Below are positions 22,164 to 29,732 of a stretch of DNA of 35,931 nucleotides, one piece after another (within the stretch, counting starts at the first letter, position 1; each line of letters opens with the position of its first letter). A model generated the notes under the pieces. That model was not told where the DNA came from. It saw only the letters and a list, made by a program, of their open reading frames with translations, and ran no database searches. The stretch is taken from positions 1-35,931 of the IMG/VR virus record IMGVR_UViG_3300025703_000013; one strand, written 5' to 3'. Both the position numbers and the translations under genes were made by a program. Origin of the DNA: a virus.

Positions 22164-24204
22164 ACTTGGTCCTCAATACCTTTCAGAAACTGATCGTCCT
22201 CTTTTGGCAAGGATGGAAGCGTTCTATGCCGAATCAATCACGATAAACCAATCATTCTGGCAAGAAGCCGACATCGACACGAGATTCTTTTCGGGTGATC
22301 AGACAGTCTTTTCAGATCTTTATGGCAATCTTCCTGCTAATCGTCGTCGTCAGTTTAGTTTTAATCGGATCAGACGCGTTGTTAACATGATAAGCGGCCA
22401 TCAACGTCGCAATAGAAAATCAACGATTGCTACTGCTATTGAGAACGGTGACTCAGAGACCAGTGATCAATTCACCAAAGTACTCATGCATATCAATCAG
22501 CAAGAGGGCGTCCTTGAAACTATTTCAGAATCGTTTGAAGGCGCCTTAGTTACTGGAATGAATCTCTTACAGGTCTGGGTAGACTATAGATCTGACCCAA
22601 TTTCAGGAACTATTAGAGTAGATAACTGCTCATACAATGCCTTTCTTATTGATCCCTATTTCCGTAAGTCAGATCTATCGGACTGCAATTCAGTATGGAA
22701 GCGTTCGTTTTTAACCAAGCGTGAAGTGATATCTTTATTGCCTGATTTCACTAAGGAAGTTCTAGGATTATGGGGTAACGACACGGGTACTGGTAGAGAC
22801 GGCAAGTTCCAGTTCATGCCTGAATCATACGGCTACTCCTACAAAAATTTATTAACCTATGATGAATTTTATTATCGTGACTATCGCACTCAAAAGATGT
22901 TAGTTGATACTAATACCGGCGAATCTACTGAATGGCGATCATCCGATGAAGAACAATTACGAGCATTCTTGAAATCAGAACCAAGTATTATGGTGGTGGA
23001 TCAAGAAATACCAACGGTAAGAATGGCAATAGTGGTGCAGGGTAAAGTATTTTATGATGGGCCTCAAAGTAATGGATTAGATCGTTATCCTTTTGTTCCG
23101 GTCTTAGGGTATTACACCCCTCAAATGCCATACTTTGATTACAGAATCCAGGGCGTTGTTAGAGGTTTGCGTGATGCACAATACCTCTACAATCGCAGAA
23201 AGATTATTGAACTAGATATCTTAGAGTCTCAGGTCACTTCAGGATTCATCTATAAAGAAAACTCCCTCGTTAATCCAAAAGACATCTTCATGGCTGGACA
23301 AGGCAAAGGCATCGCTCTGAAAGATGAAGCTATGATGACCGATGTCACCCAGATCCAAGCGCCTCAGATTCCACCATCCATGATCGAGCTCTCTAAGATC
23401 CTTGCTGAAGAAATTCAACAAATTTCGGGGGTCTCAGAAGAACTACTCGGTAGTGCTTCTGACGACGTTGCCGGCGTATTATCAATGCTTAGACAAGGGG
23501 CAGGCCTTACTACTCTGCAAACACTTTTCGATCAACTGGATCGATCCCAGAAGCTATTGGGGTCGTTAATGATTGATCTTATACAGACCAATTACACTCC
23601 TGGTAAGGTTAAGAAGATTCTTGAAACCCAAGAACCAACCAACCAGTTCTATAATAAAGCCTTTGGGAAGTATGATGCCGTTATTGAAGAAGGCATGAAC
23701 ACCACCACCCAAAAGCAGATGGAGTTTGCTCAACTCTTGCAGTTGCGTGAGCTTGGTGTGCCAGTGACGAATGCCGATCTCATTGATAAGGCCACTATTC
23801 AAGGCAAGAAAGAACTTATTGAGAACATGCAGAAAGAGCAGCAACAAGCGCAACAAATGCAGCAACAACAAGCACAGATTCAAATGGAAGAAATGCAAGC
23901 CAGAACCCAGTTGGCTCATGCACGAGCGGCTGCTGATATTGGATTACGTCATGAGCGTGATGCCCGTGTTGAATCTGATAAAGCGTTGGCTATTGAGAAG
24001 ATACACGAAGCAAATCAGCAAGATGAGCTGGCGTTGCTTAATAAAGTAAAAGTATTGAAAGAACTTGAAACCATGGACATCGGTCATATTCAGCAATTAT
24101 TGGCAATGGCTAATGAGTTGAAGTTGGCTGAACGTGCTCAAGTTCCTGGTAATAAAGAATCTAATTCCTCAGCGGGACAGAGTGTTTCTGCACCAGCTAG
24201 TTAG
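22150..24204 (+). CDS. Portal protein, P22-like, 684 aa
   Basis: ATG after AAAGGTAGAGGAAAAC. The dodecameric portal forms the DNA channel at the head vertex and docks terminase and tail adaptor. Visible marks: QADIDTRFFSGDQ-type N-terminal wing, FNRIRRVVNMISGHQRRNRK, an extended central body with FLIDPYFRKSDLSD, DGLDRYPFVPVLGYY-like core (NGLDRYPFVPVLGYY), the clip region and a long helix with QISGVSEELLGSASDDVAG. After about residue 550 a Gln-rich coiled coil (MQKEQQQAQQMQQQQAQ) forms the barrel-like tail. Length is close to P22 gp1 (725 aa). Confidence 0.85.
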   Translation: MLFPELGPQYLSETDRPLLARMEAFYAESITINQSFWQEADIDTRFFSGDQTVFSDLYGNLPANRRRQFSFNRIRRVVNMISGHQRRNRKSTIATAIENGDSETSDQFTKVLMHINQQEGVLETISESFEGALVTGMNLLQVWVDYRSDPISGTIRVDNCSYNAFLIDPYFRKSDLSDCNSVWKRSFLTKREVISLLPDFTKEVLGLWGNDTGTGRDGKFQFMPESYGYSYKNLLTYDEFYYRDYRTQKMLVDTNTGESTEWRSSDEEQLRAFLKSEPSIMVVDQEIPTVRMAIVVQGKVFYDGPQSNGLDRYPFVPVLGYYTPQMPYFDYRIQGVVRGLRDAQYLYNRRKIIELDILESQVTSGFIYKENSLVNPKDIFMAGQGKGIALKDEAMMTDVTQIQAPQIPPSMIELSKILAEEIQQISGVSEELLGSASDDVAGVLSMLRQGAGLTTLQTLFDQLDRSQKLLGSLMIDLIQTNYTPGKVKKILETQEPTNQFYNKAFGKYDAVIEEGMNTTTQKQMEFAQLLQLRELGVPVTNADLIDKATIQGKKELIENMQKEQQQAQQMQQQQAQIQMEEMQARTQLAHARAAADIGLRHERDARVESDKALAIEKIHEANQQDELALLNKVKVLKELETMDIGHIQQLLAMANELKLAERAQVPGNKESNSSAGQSVSAPAS

Positions 24205-24215
24205 AGGGAGAACCT

Positions 24216-24286
24216 TGCGATTCAGTCCGTGACAAAAATTCACGACCTCGAAGTCGTACCAAAACGTCACGGGTTCGAAGTTCGCA
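24216..24286 (+). other. Three-tier nested hairpin between portal and next gene
   Basis: TGCGA / TCGCA (24216-24220 with 24282-24286) encloses CCGTGAC / GTCACGG (24227-24233 with 24266-24272), which encloses ACGAC / GTCGT around the loop CTCGAA (24242-24257). No T run follows, so this is not a usual terminator. It could be an RNA processing or translation-control element for the genes behind the portal. Confidence 0.5.
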
Positions 24287-24305
24287 GTAACTCAAAGGAC
24301 CAATC

Positions 24306-24680
24306 ATGGCAAAGAGATATTATGACTCAGCCAAAGGCTCAAGCAAAGGCGGATCATCTGTCAATAAAGCTCGAGACAAATTCAATGACGAAGTACGTGG
24401 CGATAAAGAAGCGTACGGGATGGCTCCAGAATATGGTCGTGGCGCTAACTACTTTCCTACTATGAGTGGTGAAGGTCGCGGATCATTAGAAAAGCCAGGC
24501 ATGATCTATGAAGATCACCGCGCTATCGCTAATCTTCCTCAAGAAGTAATGATGAAGCCTTATCCAAAAGTCGGCCCATACATGCCTGAAGATCTTGATG
24601 ACACACAACGTGGTGTTAATGAACAGATGGACTATGACGATAAGAAACGCGCAGAACATTTCTATCCCCACAAGTTCTAA
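24306..24680 (+). CDS. Small conserved virion-associated protein, 124 aa
   Basis: ATG after AAAGGACCAATC. Basic, Ser/Gly-rich start (MAKRYYDSAKGSSKGG) and a C-terminal signature GMIYEDHRAIANLPQEV, then MPEDLDDTQRGVNEQM. The gene at 24884-25372 has the same signature (GMIREDQQAMANLPRQA, YLDDTVRGADKRR), so they are paralogues. Proteins with this motif are common hypothetical proteins of small phages; role unknown, probably structural by position. Confidence 0.65.
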   Translation: MAKRYYDSAKGSSKGGSSVNKARDKFNDEVRGDKEAYGMAPEYGRGANYFPTMSGEGRGSLEKPGMIYEDHRAIANLPQEVMMKPYPKVGPYMPEDLDDTQRGVNEQMDYDDKKRAEHFYPHKF

Positions 24681-24689
24681 GGAATAATT

Positions 24690-24839
24690 ATGCCAGCAGC
24701 ACCACGAACACGAAGCAAAGCTACTAAGATTGCTTATAAGATCTTGGGTAAGCCGGCTAACCTGCAAGAGAAAATTTCACGTGAAAAGGCAGCTATTGAG
24801 CGCCGACTAACGTGGGAAGAAACGATGCGGGTACGTTAG
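24690..24839 (+). CDS. Small basic protein, 49 aa
   Basis: ATG after TAAGGAATAATT. Arg/Lys-rich, helical: PRTRSKATKIAYKIL and EKISREKAAIERRLTWEET. Could be a small DNA-associated virion protein. Followed by a clear terminator. Not recognised. Confidence 0.6.
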   Translation: MPAAPRTRSKATKIAYKILGKPANLQEKISREKAAIERRLTWEETMRVR

Positions 24840-24847
24840 AATAAATG

Positions 24848-24872
24848 AGAGGGGAGTAATTTCCCCTCTTTT
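24848..24872 (+). terminator. Rho-independent terminator
   Basis: Perfect 8-bp stem AGAGGGGA / TCCCCTCT (24848-24855 with 24862-24869), loop GTAATT, then TTT. Short T run, possibly partial; the ribosome binding site of the next gene follows at once. Confidence 0.7.
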
Positions 24873-24883
24873 AAGGAAAAATA

Positions 24884-25372
24884 ATGGCTAAAGAAAAAAA
24901 AGCTAATCACCTTGAGGGTTATGCCAAGTCGATCCGCAATCGCGGTGAAGATATAGGCACGGCCCAATCACGTCAAGGCTATGATTACAGACCCGAGAAC
25001 CAATATACCGATCGTTCTCAAGAACGAGCTATTCGTCGGCATGAAGTTCGTCAGGGCTATGCCGATGTGTACGATCTTGAACAAGAACGTGATCAGCGAA
25101 CCTTTGAGCGCACCCAAGAGAAGCCTAATGAATTCTTCAGAGGGTTAGATCCGCGCAGAAAGATAGAAATAGCTGAAGGCGGCATGATTCGTGAAGACCA
25201 GCAAGCAATGGCTAATTTGCCACGGCAAGCTATTCATTGCGAGTATCCGCAAGCACCATTCTATTCGACACCCTATCTTGATGACACCGTTCGCGGTGCA
25301 GACAAGAGACGTGATGATGATGGAATGCCTATGACTCGTTTTAGAAATGTTAGAAACCCTTACGATCGTTAA
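24884..25372 (+). CDS. Arg-rich virion-associated protein, 162 aa, paralogue of 24306 gene
   Basis: ATG after TTAAGGAAAAATA. The first 110 residues are rich in Arg, Gln and Glu with repeated RQGY motifs (SRQGYDYRPENQY, VRQGYADVYDLEQ). The C-terminal part holds the paralogue signature GMIREDQQAMANLPRQA and LDDTVRGADKRRDDDG. Probably structural or DNA-associated; function unknown. Confidence 0.65.
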   Translation: MAKEKKANHLEGYAKSIRNRGEDIGTAQSRQGYDYRPENQYTDRSQERAIRRHEVRQGYADVYDLEQERDQRTFERTQEKPNEFFRGLDPRRKIEIAEGGMIREDQQAMANLPRQAIHCEYPQAPFYSTPYLDDTVRGADKRRDDDGMPMTRFRNVRNPYDR

Positions 25373-25381
25373 AGGAATACT

Positions 25382-25450
25382 ATGGTGTCCTGTAAAAAAT
25401 GCGGTAAAAAGCACGATGGTAAATGTAAGAAGGTAGTAAAAAATGCCTAA
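25382..25450 (+). CDS. Zinc-knuckle micro-protein, 22 aa
   Basis: ATG after AAAGGAATACT. The peptide reads MVSCKKCGKKHDGKCKKVV plus three residues; Cys-x2-Cys-x3-His-x3-Cys is a compact zinc-knuckle-like arrangement. It overlaps the next gene (ATG at 25443). Expression is supported by the ribosome binding site and tight packing only. Confidence 0.5.
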   Translation: MVSCKKCGKKHDGKCKKVVKNA

Positions 25451-25715
25451 GTTGAAGAAATCTGTGCCTAAAAAGGCACAGAAAGAAGTCAGTAAGAAGG
25501 GAGCTGATTCGAAAAAATCATCCTCTAAAACTTCTACTGCTACTAAAACGGCTACTGCGACTAAAACTTCTACCGATGCTTATACTCAAGGAAATATCAC
25601 AGTAACCGGTGGTGCTGGCAACGGAGCTACTAAAGTTAACATAGCCATCCCGGGGCTTGCGAGTAAGAAAAACAAAGCACAGAAAGCAGGTAAAAAATCT
25701 AAAGGAAAGAAATAA
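25443..25715 (+). CDS. Lys-rich protein with histone-like tail composition, 90 aa
   Basis: Begins MPKLKKSVPKKAQKE, continues with Lys/Ser/Thr/Ala repeats (SKTSTATKTATATKTST), a short hydrophobic patch (VNIAIPGLA) and a Lys-rich end. The same opening (MPKLKKSAPKKAKK) begins the next gene, showing a 5' duplication at DNA level. Likely nucleic-acid binding by charge; no family recognised. Confidence 0.6.
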   Translation: MPKLKKSVPKKAQKEVSKKGADSKKSSSKTSTATKTATATKTSTDAYTQGNITVTGGAGNGATKVNIAIPGLASKKNKAQKAGKKSKGKK

Positions 25716-25912
25716 TGCCTAAATTAAAGAAATCAGCCCCTAAAAAGGCAAAGAAAGATCGTGTTAAGTCCGAGATGCATAAGTTTAAAGCAGGGAAGTT
25801 ACATTCTGGGTCTAAGAAAGGGCCTTTAGTATCAAATCCTAAACAGGCTATTGCTATTTCTCTTTCTGAAGCTGGATTATCAAAGAAGAAATCTAAGAAA
25901 AAGAAAAAGTAA
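25715..25912 (+). CDS. DUF6496-like Lys-rich protein, 65 aa
   Basis: Coupled by TAATG. After the shared MPKLKKS opening it contains MHKFKAGKLHSGSKKGPLV and KQAIAISLSEAGLSKKK, the signature of the small phage family I know as DUF6496 (function unknown). Very basic; a packaged DNA-condensing role is plausible. Confidence 0.65.
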   Translation: MPKLKKSAPKKAKKDRVKSEMHKFKAGKLHSGSKKGPLVSNPKQAIAISLSEAGLSKKKSKKKKK

Positions 25913-25932
25913 CCAACTCCCCCTTCTTCCCG

Positions 25933-25978
25933 GGCCACCGTTCTGCTACTGCCAAAACTACCGGTGGCCTTTCCCTTT
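25933..25978 (+). terminator. Terminator with 8-bp GC stem and long loop
   Basis: GGCCACCG / CGGTGGCC (25933-25940 with 25962-25969), 21-base loop, followed by TTTCCCTTT. Placed between the basic proteins and the scaffold unit. Confidence 0.6.
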
Positions 25979-25994
25979 AAAGAAAAGGAACTGA

Positions 25995-26474
25995 ATGACG
26001 CGAGATACAGTAGGAAAACTATCGGCTGATCTCAATAAGAATGCAGTAGATAATACCCATTCTGCTCATGAGCAAATGAAAGAGCAGCTCTCAGAATATG
26101 ATTACAATCTCTTTATCTGCCTTAAAGAAGCTAAGAAGCACTTTTATGGAGATTTCTTTGTAGTCGTTACCACTAAAAAAGAACGATTAATGCAAAACGT
26201 TATTCGTAATTACTTCTTTGCCCGTAACACATGCCCTACACCGGAATGGGATCAGACTGTTTATCGTTATGATCATCAATCAGGCGATGTATTCTTTTTA
26301 TGGGTAATTCCTGCCAAGGATGTATGCCAACATATAGTTATGAACGCACTCACATTGCCCCCAGAAGAGAGGCAGCTTCTTGAATTTGTAATGCAATTCC
26401 ATGATGGAACCTTATTAAAGCGCGCAAAGAAATTTAACAATGAACAGGACGATAGTAGTTTATTAATCACTTGA
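25995..26474 (+). CDS. Conserved protein upstream of scaffold, 159 aa
   Basis: ATG after AAAGGAACTGA. A domain with a mix of helix and strand: YDYNLFICLKEAKKHFYGDF, FFVVVTTKKERLM, VFFLWVIPAKDVCQHIV and LPPEERQLLEFVMQF. The same kind of protein lies before scaffold and capsid genes in several podoviruses, but its role is not known to me. Confidence 0.65.
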   Translation: MTRDTVGKLSADLNKNAVDNTHSAHEQMKEQLSEYDYNLFICLKEAKKHFYGDFFVVVTTKKERLMQNVIRNYFFARNTCPTPEWDQTVYRYDHQSGDVFFLWVIPAKDVCQHIVMNALTLPPEERQLLEFVMQFHDGTLLKRAKKFNNEQDDSSLLIT

Positions 26475-26487
26475 GAAAAGGATGCCT

Positions 26488-27336
26488 ATGTCAGATTATC
26501 ACTTGAGCCAGGAAAAGGGCAAACCAGTAGAAATTGCCATGCCACCATTACCTGATGAACAACCAGCCCAACCACCAGTTCTTGCGCAACAATTACAACC
26601 CCATGCTGAACCTGAAGAACTAACCTCTGAAGAACAACCATCACGGGATGAAAAGTCCCCTGAAATTCAACCAGCGACAGTCGAAGTTGCACCCGTTAAA
26701 GATAACCGCGTTAAAACTAACTGGCGTGAACTAGAGAACGCTAAGACCAAAGCAGAACGTGAACGAGATGAATTGCTTGTCCTCTTAAAGCAACAGCAAT
26801 GGCAACAACAACCCCAGCAACAACAAGCTGCCCCTAAAGAAGATGCCGAATATGTCTTGCCTGGCGATAACGATATTGTTGAGGGCAAACATCTTACCTC
26901 CGTACAGAAAGAGTTAAGAGCAGTTAAATCTCAACTTAAGCAATTTCAGCAGCAATCAGCATCAGCTCTCGCTGAAGCACGTCTTAAGTCTAAATATCCA
27001 GACTTCGATCAAGTGGTAACTCCTGAGGCAATCTCTGCTCTCAAGACCATAGATCCCGATGCGGCTTATGCTCTTGATGCAACCACTGATCTTTACAGTA
27101 AAGCTATTCTTGCTTATAAGACTTTGAAGAATAACGGTATAGTACCCCAAGAAGCAAACGAAGAGGATAAGATGCGTATCCAAAAGAATTCAGTCAAGCC
27201 GAGACCATTAGTATCGGTATCGCCACAGCAAGGTGAAAGTCCCTTATCGCGAGCAAATGCTTTTGCAAACGGCTTAACTCCAACCCTCCAAGCTCAATTA
27301 AGAAAAGAGATGGAAGAAGCTCGAAAAAATAGATAG
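26488..27336 (+). CDS. Probable scaffolding protein, 282 aa
   Basis: The ATG at 26488 is chosen because GAAAAGG sits 6 bases upstream; the ATG at 26482 is too close. N-terminal 70 residues are Pro/Glu/Gln-rich and disordered, then a coiled coil (WRELENAKTKAERERDELLV, with KQQQWQQQPQQQQ), a second coiled coil (VQKELRAVKSQLKQFQQQ) and a helical C-terminus (LTPTLQAQLRKEMEEARK). This composition and its place before the capsid genes match phage scaffolds, which bind the coat protein by a C-terminal basic helix. Confidence 0.65.
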   Translation: MSDYHLSQEKGKPVEIAMPPLPDEQPAQPPVLAQQLQPHAEPEELTSEEQPSRDEKSPEIQPATVEVAPVKDNRVKTNWRELENAKTKAERERDELLVLLKQQQWQQQPQQQQAAPKEDAEYVLPGDNDIVEGKHLTSVQKELRAVKSQLKQFQQQSASALAEARLKSKYPDFDQVVTPEAISALKTIDPDAAYALDATTDLYSKAILAYKTLKNNGIVPQEANEEDKMRIQKNSVKPRPLVSVSPQQGESPLSRANAFANGLTPTLQAQLRKEMEEARKNR

Positions 27337-27368
27337 ACTGTTCCTGCTTCATTACTCTCTATTTTAAT

Positions 27369-27430
27369 CCCTGTCGTTAGTTAATAATTTATAACCATTT
27401 TCCATCAAAAAATCTGACGACAGGGGTTTT
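27369..27430 (+). terminator. Long-loop hairpin after scaffold gene
   Basis: 12-bp stem CCCTGTCGTTAG / CTGACGACAGGG (27369-27380 with 27414-27425, one G.U), 33-base AT-rich loop, then GTTTTGC. The remaining bases up to 27498 contain a small inverted repeat ACTTC-ATATAC-GAAGT near 27459-27474 and no gene. Confidence 0.55.
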
Positions 27431-27498
27431 GCTATCTTCTCGTTATTGATCTGATGTAGACTTCATATACGAAGTTCTTTAAAGTATCGTGAGGCCAC

Positions 27499-27813
27499 AT
27501 GAAACCATTGTTATTATTTATAGTTATTCCTTGTCTTGGAATGGATACTCCCCATAAAGAAATGCCCGTAAAAATTCCTGTACACAGCAGCGAACATATG
27601 CATATTGATATTGAATCACGGGGCAATAGGGAACACGAATCATACCCTAATATTACCTTCTCCAACCCCGATGCGAAGGAACCCGCTGAGCCTCAAGGAT
27701 GTTGCTGCTCTGAAAAGGTCAAACTCGCTTTAATCGCTTCTCTGATAGCAGTTATATCATCAGGGATAACTGCTGCAGTAGCTTTTGGAACCCAATCCCA
27801 GAAAACATGTTAA
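27499..27813 (+). CDS. Secreted, membrane-anchored small protein, 104 aa
   Basis: ATG after TGAGGCCAC. Signal peptide MKPLLLFIVIPCLG, a polar His/Pro-rich middle (HSSEHMHIDIESRGN), a CCC triplet near residue 69 and a C-terminal membrane span LALIASLIAVISSGITAAVA. Topology suggests an exported domain anchored at its C-terminus. Next gene has the same plan. Possibly lysis or envelope factors; no family recognised. Confidence 0.6.
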   Translation: MKPLLLFIVIPCLGMDTPHKEMPVKIPVHSSEHMHIDIESRGNREHESYPNITFSNPDAKEPAEPQGCCCSEKVKLALIASLIAVISSGITAAVAFGTQSQKTC

Positions 27814-27821
27814 GGAGTCCT

Positions 27822-28334
27822 ATGTTTATACTCTTATTGTTATTAACGCTGAATTGTTCTGCGGCAGAACAATATGCCGCTCTTAATCAAACTGAACAGG
27901 ATCTTTCCTATCAAAGCGCACCATCATCAGATGCAGAAGAACGTATCTTATCGATACTAGCGCTATCTCGGTACTTTGGGGGCTATTTTTATGATGTTGA
28001 AGATGAAGTTATTCCTCATTTGCAGCCAAAAATGCACGATTTCATGCAATCAAAGAAATTAGAAGACCAACACGCGTTACAGGTACTTCAGACCATGAAG
28101 GTTCTTAATACCCCAGCATCAAAACCATTACCAGCCTCGGTACAGATGATGGTTGTAGAATCTCTCAAAGATTCGTTACGTCATAAAACTCGAGAAGTAC
28201 ACCAGACAAAAGCAGAACGTGATCAAGAGAAGGTAAAGACGAGAAGAACTGCATGGGCTCATATTGGCACCGCAGTGCTTTCAGCAGCTTTATCGGCTCT
28301 CACGCTCTATGTGAGTCATTGTAATAAATCATAG
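27822..28334 (+). CDS. Secreted, C-terminally anchored protein, 170 aa
   Basis: ATG at 27822 is used because TTAAGGAGTCCT precedes it and a signal peptide begins there (MFILLLLLTLNCSA). The mature part is helical (LSILALSRYFGGYFYDVED; HALQVLQTMKVLN), with a basic coiled stretch (RHKTREVHQTKAERDQEKVK) and a final membrane span HIGTAVLSAALSALTLYVS. Pairs with the previous gene in layout. Unknown function; a spanin-like pair is one option. Confidence 0.6.
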   Translation: MFILLLLLTLNCSAAEQYAALNQTEQDLSYQSAPSSDAEERILSILALSRYFGGYFYDVEDEVIPHLQPKMHDFMQSKKLEDQHALQVLQTMKVLNTPASKPLPASVQMMVVESLKDSLRHKTREVHQTKAERDQEKVKTRRTAWAHIGTAVLSAALSALTLYVSHCNKS

Positions 28335-28343
28335 GAGAAATAT

Positions 28344-28649
28344 ATGTCAGTATTTAATCTTCAAGAACTTCAAAATATTGCTGAAAATCTAGTATCGGCA
28401 CGAGTCGCTGCTTTAAAGGCTTTGCAGGCTACCTTAGCACAATTAGAGAATGTACCCTCTGATCTTGCGGCTATCAAAAGTGTATTCGATGAAATGAATA
28501 CTATTTATAAAGAATTGGCTCCCGCTAAAGCAATAGCAGAATCACTGTTTCCTGAACTGATTCCATTATTTCTGATCTTAGATAAGCTGAGCCTTCTTGA
28601 AAGTGATATGGGTGCGTTTACCGCAGCTATTCCTGCTAAGACTTCATAA
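28344..28649 (+). CDS. Helical protein of unknown function, 101 aa
   Basis: ATG after TAGGAGAAATAT. Entirely helical, Ala/Leu-rich with heptads (NLQELQNIAENLVSARVAAL; LKALQATLAQLEN), and a hydrophobic helix LFPELIPLFLILDKLSL. Could sit at a membrane or form a bundle. It converges with the minus-strand endolysin unit. Confidence 0.6.
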   Translation: MSVFNLQELQNIAENLVSARVAALKALQATLAQLENVPSDLAAIKSVFDEMNTIYKELAPAKAIAESLFPELIPLFLILDKLSLLESDMGAFTAAIPAKTS

Positions 28650-28664
28650 AAATATTCAACTTAT

Positions 28665-29102
28665 TTATAACAAATCGCGCTCTTGCCGTTCAAAATGATT
28701 GCCGTCGCCAATAGCTCCACTATGAAAATCACCACCCCAACGATTATGGTGGGGATCTAAGGATACCCAGTACTTGCCAAATATCTCGTAATCTTTGGAA
28801 TGAGTTAGATATTCTCCTGATGGACTGAAGAGATCGATATCGAGAGCTAATCTAATACAATGCTGAGAGTGGCGGATTCCTTTGCCTTCTTTGGCATAGA
28901 GGATTGCTTGTTCCTCGGTGCGATAACCTTCCCCTAATGAACAACTATATCCTTGCCCATAGATATAGAGTAAGAGATTTCCAATATCATGAGCGAATTT
29001 TGCCTGGTTCTGGTGTAAAGAAAATACTTTGGGATGTTGTAAGAAATTTGAAGGAGTCGCTAAGGCCATAGACGTTATAAAGAGAAAGGCATATTTATTC
29101 AT
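28665..29102 (-). CDS. Secreted M15-family peptidase, likely endolysin, 145 aa
   Basis: Starts at the ATG overlapping the upstream stop (ATGA). Residues 1-17 form a signal peptide (NKYAFLFITSMALA). The M15/VanY zinc site is visible: SQHCIRLALDID (His81, Asp88) and GNHFER (His136), with WGGDFH between. Such enzymes cut peptide stems of peptidoglycan; phage members (L-Ala-D-Glu or D-Ala peptidases) act in lysis. With its own signal it could be exported by the host Sec system without a holin pore. It is on the minus strand in a plus-strand morphogenesis region. Confidence 0.8.
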   Translation of the reverse strand: MNKYAFLFITSMALATPSNFLQHPKVFSLHQNQAKFAHDIGNLLLYIYGQGYSCSLGEGYRTEEQAILYAKEGKGIRHSQHCIRLALDIDLFSPSGEYLTHSKDYEIFGKYWVSLDPHHNRWGGDFHSGAIGDGNHFERQERDLL

Positions 29103-29305
29103 TTTGTTAATGATTTCCATTTAGAAAGAAGTTTGAGTGGATAACTAGGAGTTGTGCCACAATATTCTTTACCTTTTACTTCAGCATCAGTTTTTTCCTT
29201 ATTGGGTCTAAATATTCCCGTTAAAGGTAAATCAATATAATTCCGTTTATATATTACGGCTTCACCATCTTCTGGCCATTTATCTTTAAATGAAATCCAA
29301 TCCAT
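29099..29305 (-). CDS. Diverged DUF551-like protein, 68 aa
   Basis: MDWISFKDKWPEDGEAVI is the DUF551 opening; the end LLSKWKSL keeps only the Trp position of the closing motif. RBS TTGAGGATGATAT. It is coupled to the endolysin (ATGA) in a leftward unit. Confidence 0.5.
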   Translation of the reverse strand: MDWISFKDKWPEDGEAVIYKRNYIDLPLTGIFRPNKEKTDAEVKGKEYCGTTPSYPLKLLSKWKSLTK

Positions 29306-29324
29306 ATATCATCCTCAACTTTGT

Positions 29325-29654
29325 TCATTTATTCCATCTCACTGCTTCAGTTATTAAATGATAACAATGCCATTTATAGTTACAACATTCATGTTCATCT
29401 TTATAAGGAGAAGGCAATGGTAACCAATGGGTTATTGGTCTTTCATAGTATTTAGGAATTTCTTCGGTAGAGAACCAATACCATGATCCATTTCCTCTAT
29501 ATTCTAAAAGTTGCCAATCGAGGTCTTCATAAATTAATACTTTTTGACCTATTTCAGGAAGTTTATTTGGTTTATAGATCCATTTTATCTTACCACCACC
29601 ACATCCACCTTCGATCTTGAATTCATTGATGGATTTTTCTTCTTTATTATTCAT
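29325..29654 (-). CDS. DUF551-like protein, 109 aa
   Basis: After a Gly-rich start (EGGCGGGKIK) comes WIYKPNKLPEIGQKVLIYED, GSWYWFSTEEIPKYYE and the closing ITHWLPLPSPYK motif, then a Cys/His tail (HECCNYKWHCYHL). RBS TTGAGGATGATGA. First gene of the leftward unit ending with the endolysin. Confidence 0.6.
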   Translation of the reverse strand: MNNKEEKSINEFKIEGGCGGGKIKWIYKPNKLPEIGQKVLIYEDLDWQLLEYRGNGSWYWFSTEEIPKYYERPITHWLPLPSPYKDEHECCNYKWHCYHLITEAVRWNK

Positions 29655-29667
29655 TCATCATCCTCAA

Positions 29668-29697
29668 TTGATTTCCGTTATCACTTTACAGTATAGT
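29668..29697 (+). promoter_or_regulatory. Candidate promoter for capsid unit
   Basis: TTGATT (29668-29673), 18 bases, TATAGT (29692-29697), facing the capsid leader. The -10 lies in a near-palindrome (GTATAGTAC) that could also serve the divergent unit. Moderate match to sigma70 consensus. Confidence 0.4.
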
Positions 29698-29732
29698 ACG
29701 CATGAGTGTAATGAGAAGTCGCTCATCTCAAC

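Noticed and set aside
24229-24465. Open frame overlapping the 24306 gene in another frame
   Set aside because: It starts inside the nested hairpin, lacks a ribosome binding site and reads the better-supported gene out of frame.
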